Below are positions 56,884 to 64,000 of a stretch of 64,000 bases of DNA, one piece after another. How positions within the stretch are numbered: the first letter of the stretch is position 1; every line of letters starts with the position of its first letter. The position numbers and the translations under genes were made by a program. Source of the stretch: Elymus sibiricus. Lineage: Eukaryota > Streptophyta > Magnoliopsida > Poales > Poaceae. The stretch covers positions 194,798,195-194,862,194 of the forward strand of contig CM077664.1 in the NCBI GenBank assembly GCA_039707655.1, read 5' to 3'. Below the pieces are notes generated by a model. That model did not search any database and was not told the origin of the DNA. It saw only the letters and a program-made list of their open reading frames with translations.

Positions 56884-59190
56884 GTATAACTTTCTTCGAA
56901 ACCAGCCTTGCTCTACTGCCCCAACTCACCACGTGGCTGCATGTGCATCTTTTTCTACTTCCTTCGGCTATTCCAAAGCCACCTAAATTTTTACTATTAT
57001 TAGAGGTAAACCTACTTCATGCAGTTGAATCTAGGACTTTGTTCAAAAGGGAAGAAAGGGGGGAAAGTTGTAGCATGAATCTAGGACTTGGTTCAAAGAG
57101 GAAAGAAAAGGGGGAAAGTAGTAGAGACTGGCTACCCAACCGGTCTCTTGGTTGAAAAGGGGAAGAAAGTGGGGTGGATAGCGAAGCGTGGGGGGAAGTA
57201 CTAGTAAGATACTGGCTAGACCGGTCTCTTGGTCGAAAAAGGTAAGAAAGTGAGGGGTGTTGGGGGGACAACGCAACTGAGAACGAGCAGGTCTAGATTT
57301 CCTGTGCTCACATAGGAAAAGGTCGCCGAGGAGATAAAAAATTGGACAAATGCAGACATGCTGCCTGAATGTTTGCCGCTCTCGGCAACCAGATCTGCTT
57401 CACCACTTTATGCCCCTACTGTCCCTTTGACCTTATCGCTACCGTTTACCTCCTATCAGAGGAAAAATGAAGCAATGCCACTGTTAGCCTAATGTCACTT
57501 CTAAGTAATGCTGTTGTCAGTCTAGTGCCATCGATAAATTGAAGCAATGACACCACCATTTTATGAAGTGCTTCTGTCTTGTTTTATTTCCCATGAATTC
57601 TATTTTGCCAGTTACACATAAATCTCACACTGCTAACATTGCTTCATCCCATTGGAACTGCAAAAATTTGATTGCACCATGCACGGAGCTACTAACCATG
57701 TGCTACTCTCATGACAGTAATAGTAGTGTTGTTGTTCTGCATGTTAATCTAGTGCCAGTGTTGATGTGATGTGATGCTACTTCTTACTTAATGGTACTTT
57801 TTCATACTGTCAATGTAATGCCATTCATAACACAAGAGATGCTATTGTTAATCATATGCCACTGCAAATAATGCCACTTCTTAAATAACCATATTACATA
57901 TTTGTGCAAACAGGGATCTCTATCTCCATATCATTTCTAATTGTGCAATCATAAGCACACACCTCAATTTTAGTAGAACTGCACAAAATCAGATGGTTGT
58001 CCCTACCTGCCGTCCTCTAGCCACCCATATTCCAGGTATTCCTACATTCATAACTAGCTAGAATGACCAACGCAAGCTAAAAGAAGTTGATTCGTACGTG
58101 GACTTCCTGATTGCAGTGCAGGAACGAGCCTGTCATGTGTGGCGGAGAAAACAAGCAGTGCGTCTGCGCCATGAACTACACTCACTCCCAATTTAAGGCC
58201 AGCCCGAGGACGAGCTTGCATGGCTGCACGGAGGTTTTGGGGTCAGGTGCGCGTAAAAGAGGCATTGCGGTCTGCTTATTTCTGCAAATAGCTGTGCTTA
58301 AATTTAGTGGAACTGCACAAGAAGTTCAGATGGTCAATCCACTTCAAGGTTCAGTTCAGTATTCCAACTAAGAACACAATTATAATTTGTTATTCTGGAA
58401 GGAGAGAACCTAACCCTGGATGGTGGCAACAAGAAAAACAAGAGTGAACCCCAGGAAATTAAAGCTTGCCTAGGGAGGCCCTTTGCTCAGAGAAGCCTGG
58501 CTTGATTTTTCCTGATTCGTAAACCTTCTCACAACTTTGTCTTTTGCTGTCAACTTCTAAAAGAGATGTTATGTTCTATGAATCATTGAGATGTATAAAA
58601 AAGCTGAACTTATGCTTTTGAAATATTTTATGCAGCCGAGTTTATTGTGAATGTTTAACATGAATGCTGGAGTAGTGTGTTAACATTTGGAATCTATATT
58701 GTGGCCTCAACTAACCGCATGAACCACTGTAACTAGATACGTAGTTGCTTATATGTCAGACAACAGAGTATGAGTGTGAGCTGGTCGATCTAGTGTTGAA
58801 GCGATCTACGCCAATGTGCCGTGTTTGCACCAACTGTGCTTACAAGTGGGGTAGCACCAATAGTGCATTACCTACACTATGTATACATCGGTGCACCAAG
58901 AGTTGTCAAACAAGTATTTCATCAAACACACACTGCTCGTTTGATAAACAGTGGCAACTTATGTCTTACAATGCCATATTACATGAAAGAATTCGTGAGG
59001 ATGCATTTGTTTCGGCAACACTTATGAGGGTTCTCACATGATTCACGAGCACACAAATGTAGCAGCAGTTCCCATAGAGGGATTCAAACAAAGTACTACC
59101 CCAAGAGGGTTCCATAATACGCAAGGTTCGGGTAATTAAACACAATCCAAGCTACTTTGAAACACTAACTGGGCCAACTATTTCATGCCA
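56884..59190. other. Unassigned region; possible non-coding transcript, local tandem repeats
   Basis: 57010-57260 contains decayed direct duplications (GAATCTAGGACTT(T/G)GTTCAAA, twice about 55 bp apart; ACCGGTCTCTTGGT(T/C)GAAAA, twice about 85 bp apart). 57450-57880 is rich in TAATGCCAC-like units. A possible exon follows the acceptor-like TTGCAGTGCAG at 58122. The ORF at 58745-59041 has no similarity I recognise and lacks an ATG at its start, so I do not call it a gene. Confidence 0.35.
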
Positions 59191-59195
59191 TCGAT

Positions 59196-60048
59196 CTAAT
59201 TGGGGATGGACACAAGACGAACCTTGCCATGAACATCCTCAAGGACATCCGGCAGCAGTTCAATCCTGTCAACCTTCTTGAAGATAACCTTGTGGCCTTT
59301 CCACTCATAAACTTGTTTGTCGAGGCATGCCACGTCATCTTCATGGATAAGCTTGACAAGAACATTATGCCTCACTAACGAAGGAGTAGCTGTGAACTTG
59401 TTGTGCTTCAGTACACCCTGGACAACACGCCTGACAACAGTGTGGCTGGGATACATTTCGTCTTCCGTATAAGTGCAAATGGCTTCCAGGATCGAACAAC
59501 CTAAGAACTTTGTTTTCCCAGTGCGTATATTCAGGTCATCCACCTCATAGCGAGTGGTGGTTTAAATAACATGTACAACCACACAATCCTTGTTTGCATC
59601 AGGGCTCTAATTGAAACAGAAACGAATACTGAATTACTTTCCAATATAAAAAACACAAGTTATTTAAACCACCATGTAGAGTCAAAAGTATGCATGACAA
59701 GGAAGGTAGCATGGCATCGGAGCTAATAAATATTGCATTATTTATTACCTCATACTTAGATGAAAAACCACAATCAAGATCGCCAAAGAAGAAAATAACC
59801 TTGGGCAGCTCAGCGGGGGGGACACATCCTCGAAGGGGTCCATCTTGCCGGGGGGAAACTGCTCCTGCACAGCCACGGGGGCTGTAAACCTCAAACATGG
59901 CGTTGACCATCTCAGTAGTGGCCGTGAGCGCATCTGGGGTCGGCTCGGTGGTGGCCTTCATCTTCTTGGAGCTCTTTGTCTCGTGGGGATCAGCCTGCCG
60001 CGTCTGCTCCAACATCGCCAGATCTTTGCCCGGTTCTCCATGATCCAT
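59196..60048 (-). pseudogene. Hypothetical two-exon gene of unknown function, one in-frame stop
   Basis: Exon 1, 60048-59749 (100 codons), begins MDHGEPGKDLAMLEQTRQAD, is Lys/Thr-rich and ends with SKYE at a GTAATAAA donor. Exon 2, 59606-59196, follows an ATTAG acceptor and is in phase, ending VHGKVRLVSIPN then stop. The total would be 236 codons. A TAA at codon 115 (59562-59564) interrupts the frame early in exon 2. The C-terminal part (DEMYPSHTVVRRVVQGVLKH, VYEWKGHKVIFKKVDRIELL) is compact, with alternating helix and strand. I do not recognise the family. The plus-strand MAEASGG... ORF starts 170 bp away in divergent orientation. Confidence 0.55.
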
Positions 60049-60199
60049 AATGAAACTGACAAATAGAAGACAAGCGAAAGGAAAACACAATCGCAATGAC
60101 AATGACACAAAAAAGGGAGTGAGGATCAGTTACTACTTTGCAAAAGATTTTTTTTGGAAAGAAAATATACCAACATCATGGATGCGCTCACCTTCCCTT

Positions 60200-60460
60200 C
60201 GTTGGGAGAGAAGAACAATGGCGGAAGCGAGTGGTGGCTTTCTTGAAGAAGATGAGGGAGAAGCGGATTCAGCGAAGAGTGAAATGATGGTTGCTTCGTC
60301 TGACCAACTTACTGTGGGGAGGTGGGGTTTTTTGATATGACGGCTCATTACTGCCGCGCTACGACCGGGGTGACTCTGCGCCTGCATACCGCCTTATAAT
60401 TTGGTGGATGCCATTTGGGCCCACGCGCTCCATGGCCCGCATGTCGGCGAACCAAAGTAA
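60200..60460 (+). repeat. Copy 3 (inverted) of the dispersed repeat, with short ORF 60218-60340
   Basis: The ORF MAEASGGFLEEDEGEADSAK starting at 60218 is closely similar to the minus-strand ORF start at 54057, but closes after 40 codons. Downstream sequence (GCGCTACGACCGGGGTGAC, CGCATGTCGGCG) is the complement of the corresponding parts of copies 1 and 2. The acidic N-terminus is conserved more clearly than the following sequence. Confidence 0.55.
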
Positions 60461-60930
60461 AACGGCAGTAGCGGGAGCCGTTTCGACGATCGACGAGGAG
60501 CCAGAAGTGGTAGTGTCTCCACTGTACTATAGGAGTAATTGTTTTTTTTAGGATTGAGTAGTAATTGTTTTTCTGGGGAGTGGTAGAGTGTCCCCACTGT
60601 ATTACTAGTAGTAATTGTTTTTCTGGGCCCAAGAAAAAATAGCCCATCCACGCTAATTAATAAAATCAATTCAAAAGCCCTTATTTTACTTAAGAAGAGG
60701 CGCCCCCACTGCACCGCCCCCCAAAAATACCCGGCTGCTCTTGTTCCTCCTCACTCCCACCTCACGTCCGCTCGCTCGACTCGTCTCCCCCTCCGGTTGT
60801 ACCCCCAAATTCCTCACCTCACTCCTACAGAAAACCCCAGCTCCCCTTCTTCCTCACTCGCACCACAACTAGGCTCGTCATTCGTTACTCTGCTCAAATC
60901 CGTGAGCTCGACGCGACGCCCGCAAGGAAA
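60461..60930 (+). promoter_or_regulatory. Upstream region and 5' leader of the F-box-like gene
   Basis: Contains short direct repeats of GTAGTAATTGTTTTTCTGGG (60550 and 60610) with a diverged third copy near 60532, then a C/T-rich leader (60700-60900) typical of plant 5' untranslated regions. A weak AAAAATACC at about 60725 is the only TATA-like site. Confidence 0.4.
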
Positions 60931-62649
60931 ATGGAGTCGGCTGGCCACAGCACCAAGAAGATGAGGCTCCCGCCAGTGGCGATGCCGGTTGTAGATCCCG
61001 CACCCGGCAGCGCGGGGAGAAGCGGTGCGCCCCCCTGTATCTGAGGAACCCGAAGAATCTCGGGCGGACCGCATCAGCGATCTCCCAGATGCCATCCTTG
61101 GGGAGATCATCTCGCTTCTCCCCACCAAGGATTGATGCCGCACCCAAGTCCTCACATCTTGGTGGTGCCCTCTATGGCGCGCTGCGCCTCTTAATCTCGA
61201 CTGTCGTGGCCTATCTCTCATTGATGATTTTGAACTCCCCGAAGCCATCATCTCCTCCCACGGGGGCTCCGTTCACCGCCTCTGCATCCCGGCGTGCTAC
61301 ATGCACGTGCCCCACATGGTGAACGCCTGGCTGACATCCCCTGATTTCCGCAAACTCCAGATGATTGAGTTCTATTATTCCTACGAAACTGACATACCAC
61401 GAACCGAACGCCATATATTTGACCCGTCGCCACCGATGTCCATCTCGCGGTTTTCCTCCTCTCTCCACACTGCCACATTTGCCCTGTGCAGACTACCAGA
61501 CAATCTAGTACAAAAGCTTCGACTCCCACTTCTCAAAAAACTTTCACTTGTGCTGGTTCGTATGTCAGAGGCCTCACTGCACAGCATCATCCAATCCAGT
61601 TGCCCTGCCCTGGAGTGCTTAGTGCTTGTTTTGACAGTTAAAATCGGTTGTTTCCAAATAAAGTCGCCTAACCTTGTAAGAATTGGAATTTATTTTGACA
61701 TAGGGGAGCTCATCATCGAAGATGCCCCTTCACTTCAAAGGTTGATCCTTGATTCTTGTTATTCACCTTCGCAAATAACTATCGTCGCTGCGCCTAAACT
61801 AGAGACCTTGGGTGTAATTCATGATCTCTGTGATCATTTCAAGATGGTGTTTGGCTCCACAGTTATCCAGGTATTGTATATTATCATCTGCACTTTTGTA
61901 ATCATAAGCTACATTTTTCATTTGTGCGCATAAGTTTTATATCATCTTGGAGTACACTTTTTGTACTAATATTATGTTCTATATGCTCAATGAAGAGTTT
62001 GTCCATGGATAGCCTATCAGTGGTGCTGGATTCTGTCAAGATCTTATATATCAGTATGAATACTTTTGATCTAAACAAGATTATTGGCTTGTTGCGATGC
62101 TTTCCATGCCTAGAGAAGTTGTATATAAACGTGATGATTTCACGCACATTGGAAGCCCATATATAGTGTACTAGAATTAACCGTTCAGTTGTTGCTCTTT
62201 CCACATACTCTTTTTTTAGACCTTAACTGTTTTCAATCTTCAGGTCTATTTAGGCAGAAGGACGGAGTACAAAAGGTATAACCAATCGGTGGCATCGTAA
62301 GCACCGGGATTTTCTCAGTTCTCATCACATTCGTTTGAAGACAATAACGCCGGAAGGATATGTCGCCACCCATGCAAACACTAGATTTGTCACATTCTTC
62401 CTGCTGAATGCGAGGGTACTATTGTCCATCAGGCTTAAATATATTAAGAACGAAGTTTTGACGGATGGATATGTCGAAGAGCAAAAAAAGGAGTTTCAGG
62501 TGGACAAAAGGGATTCTGAACGAGCCAGGCTTCTTTTTACATCATCTTGTGGTCATATTCCATTATGTTTTACGACCCGGGATGCTCATTTTATGGATCT
62601 GACCGATCCATTTGATAGTGACAACTGCCAAAAACAGTGGTGGAGTTAG
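60931..62649 (+). pseudogene. F-box / LRR-FBD-type protein gene, disrupted
   Basis: Exon 1, 60931-61870; exon 2 from 61996 to about 62160; exon 3 from about 62244 to the TAG at 62647-62649. The N-terminus has the F-box [20 protein letters not shown] followed by a W..LWR..PLNLD stretch. Then come leucine-rich segments (RLPLLKKLSLVLV, SCPALECLVL, DAPSLQRLILDSC) and the FBD-like end (HRDFLSSHHIRLKTIT, LLNARVLLSIRLKYI, DAHFMDLTDPFD). Such proteins are substrate adaptors of SCF ubiquitin ligases, numerous in grasses. Damage: the ATG frame and F-box frame differ by one base at a six-C run (61030-61035); a TGA lies inside the F-box (61133-61135); and the exon 2/3 junction does not splice cleanly without a stop. 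It is probably a pseudogene. Confidence 0.8.
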
Positions 62650-63303
62650 ATGTTGTTGCCCTTTTCAATCTGGGTTTAGTCTAAACCTGATGAACAATTA
62701 CCCTCGTGCTTTTGTACAGTTTGTAATTAAGCTGGAGTTTGATGTTGTTGCCCATTTCAACTCGGCTGTGGCTGTCATATTTTCTTTGAAAAAGGCTAAT
62801 GGCTTGCCATTTCTTAATTAAGAGAGAAATATTGTAACAAATCCCAACAAAGGGAAATAACATCACTCTCGCCGGCTACTTGATCTCATTGTGCATTACA
62901 GAACCCAAGCGCTTAGCGCCCGCCAGCACTCACAAACTTATTTTGAGCTAGCACACCAAATGGGCTATAATTCCTAATAAGAAAGGCTGCATGGCCGTGA
63001 CAGATTTGGATTCTGACATTTGGGACCCACAAGGAAAAAGCCTATCCAAGGTGGTGTCGACTTAGTCAACAAACGATTCTGCCTGCCAGCCGTTGGATTG
63101 ACATCCAACATCTGTCGTGTTTCTTCTATCTCTTGTCTTCTTCCTCCAGACGCCCAAACGAAACCACGCCGTGGGTCCCGCCTGCTCCCGCCTCCCACGG
63201 GTGGCTGCGCCTCCGCCCATGCATTGCCGCCCCACCGTACCCTCAAACGTTGGCAGTACGCAAGCAAGTGCCTCCTTATAACAAGCCAAAAAAATGCTTC
63301 CTC
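62650..63303. other. 3' flank of the F-box-like gene, then unassigned
   Basis: An imperfect 35-bp duplication (GGAGTTAGATGTTGTTGCCC at 62642 and GGAGTTTGATGTTGTTGCCC at 62733) lies just after the stop. From about 63000 the sequence is GC-rich with no recognised element; it meets the truncated Copia gag at 63304. Confidence 0.4.
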
Positions 63304-63852
63304 CTAATTTATGTGATCATCACCTAGGGCCATAGATTCATTAGTTTCATGATCATGACAATGTTCAAGTTTATGGCTTCTAATAGCTTCCGTGATAATG
63401 TTACTAATAGTTCTAACATCTCCTTTAGCACGCATAAGATCACGAAGCTCAAACAAGCAATCATCAAACTTAGGATCATTAGGACTCATCTTGTGAAAAG
63501 CAATAGTCTTATGAAGAATCTTATCAAGACTCTTTAAAGAGTAATCGGTATATCGCTTTTCCAAGTCATGCCATAGAGTATAAGTACACTCAAAGTTTTG
63601 CATACAACCAAGCACAACTTTAGGTAATCCTCTAATGATAAGATTGATGGTCCTAAGATTACGAAGCATGTCAATTTCCTCTTCATGAGTAGGATGCAAG
63701 GGATCAATAGGGGGCACATAAGGATTATGAATATACTTGCTCAAGTTAAATTCATCAAAGATATCAAGCATTTCATCCTTCCAAAAGTTGTAATACTCCC
63801 CATTGAGAATAGGCACTCTACGTCTAAGACTCCCCAACGTAGACACATCCAT
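63304..63852 (-). CDS. Copia gag polyprotein fragment (UBN2/gag-pre type)
   Basis: From the ATG at 63852 the frame reads MDVSTLGSLRRRVPILNGEY followed by NFWKDEMLDIFDEFNLSKYI, the YxxWKxxMxxxL-type N-terminal gag motif of plant Copia elements. TLWHDLEKRYTDYSLKSLDK and FDDCLFELRDLMRAKGD continue the UBN2-type helical domain. It stops at 63304 after about 182 codons, before any CCHC zinc knuckle, so it is truncated. The start was chosen at the first ATG after the primer site; the open frame extends upstream through the primer site without an ATG. Confidence 0.8.
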   Translation of the reverse strand: MDVSTLGSLRRRVPILNGEYYNFWKDEMLDIFDEFNLSKYIHNPYVPPIDPLHPTHEEEIDMLRNLRTINLIIRGLPKVVLGCMQNFECTYTLWHDLEKRYTDYSLKSLDKILHKTIAFHKMSPNDPKFDDCLFELRDLMRAKGDVRTISNIITEAIRSHKLEHCHDHETNESMALGDDHIN

Positions 63853-63893
63853 CTCCCTCCAAAGGTGATGAAACCAAAGCAATGGAGACCAAT

Positions 63894-63905
63894 GCTCTGA
63901 TACCA
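63894..63905 (-). other. Primer binding site, initiator tRNA-Met type
   Basis: The minus-strand sequence TGGTATCAGAGC is complementary to the 3' end of plant initiator tRNA-Met, the usual Copia primer. It is 2 bp from the LTR end. Confidence 0.9.
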
Positions 63906-63907
63906 AT

Positions 63908-64000
63908 TGTGGTATCGAGGAGATAGGTCTAGAGGGGGGTGAATAGACACTTAACCAACCAAAGTTGCAGATTTTAATTTCTCTTGGAACTTAGGCAGAT
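63908..64000 (-). repeat. Copia 5' LTR, inner end (runs off the window)
   Basis: TGTGGTATCGAGG on the plus strand is the complement of an LTR ending in CA, immediately outside the primer site. Only 93 bp are visible. Confidence 0.7.

Larger units (their letters stand above)
63304..64000 (-). mobile_element. Copia retrotransposon, 5' end (LTR edge, primer site, gag)
   Basis: On the minus strand: LTR end from beyond 64000 to 63908 (closing ...GATACCACA), primer binding site at 63905-63894, then gag from 63852. The interior is cut at about 63304, and protease, integrase and reverse transcriptase are missing from the window. Confidence 0.8.

Noticed and set aside
58111..58371. Short ORF with several Cys residues, considered as metallothionein-like
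   Set aside because: Cys spacing does not match metallothionein, and no flanking exon with similar character was found.

Overview
The window is nuclear DNA from a grass, most likely a Triticeae species (wheat, Aegilops, rye or barley group). This is inferred from repeat content I recognise by eye: Gypsy LTRs opening TGATACGTCTCC or TGTAACATCCC, an element primed by tRNA-Asp, PIF/Harbinger elements with GGCATCTCC ends, Stowaway and Tourist MITEs, and a CACTA transposon opening CACTACAAAAAAA. No species-level claim can be made without a database search. Gene density is low and most of the sequence is nested transposable elements.

Layout. 1-398: end of an LTR on the minus strand, cut into the next element. 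399-10930: a Gypsy element with a gag/protease-type ORF but no pol, itself split by a 3.96 kb solo LTR (3520-7479) with a 5-bp target duplication. 10931-12954: 3' end and LTR of a second Gypsy element. 13800-17760: a decayed Gypsy pol interrupted by a hAT-like element and by a Harbinger-like element that carries a small hAT MITE. 18490-19315: a palindromic GAAGCACA block and a SINE-like repeat. 19560-23418: the one clear host gene, a UDP-xylose/nucleotide-sugar transporter with a 5' leader exon and seven coding exons, carrying an in-frame TGA at codon 231. 23763-27452: Harbinger remnants, with a transposase tail, a decayed ORF1 and a disrupted AP2/ERF-like gene. 28600-32300: two head-to-tail decayed Copia elements on the minus strand. 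34038-36130: a four-exon gene of the 'putative gypsy type transposon' (Transposase_28-like) family with three in-frame stops. 36806 to about 49.2 kb: a large CACTA derivative. 49.3-60 kb: low-complexity DNA, fold-back elements, nested Tourist MITEs and unassigned sequence. 59196-60048: a minus-strand two-exon hypothetical gene with one stop. 60931-62649: an F-box/FBD-type pseudogene. 63304-64000: start of a minus-strand Copia element (gag, primer site, LTR edge).

The most unusual structure is inside the CACTA element. Its accessory (ORF2/Transposase_24-like) gene can be threaded as 17 exons on the minus strand. Nine of them (exons 3-11, 41399-47121) are related modules of 46-59 codons, every one a multiple of three, and nearly all end in a T/A-P-x-S-Q motif at the splice donor. 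They sit in three tiers of tandem repeats (about 375 bp x3 counting exon 2, 718 bp x3, 1.52 kb x2), so the gene has grown by adding symmetric-phase exons without shifting frame. Several disruptions in the window (CAG/CGA-type codons now TAG/TGA, a CpG at a splice donor now TpG) fit C-to-T decay of methylated DNA.
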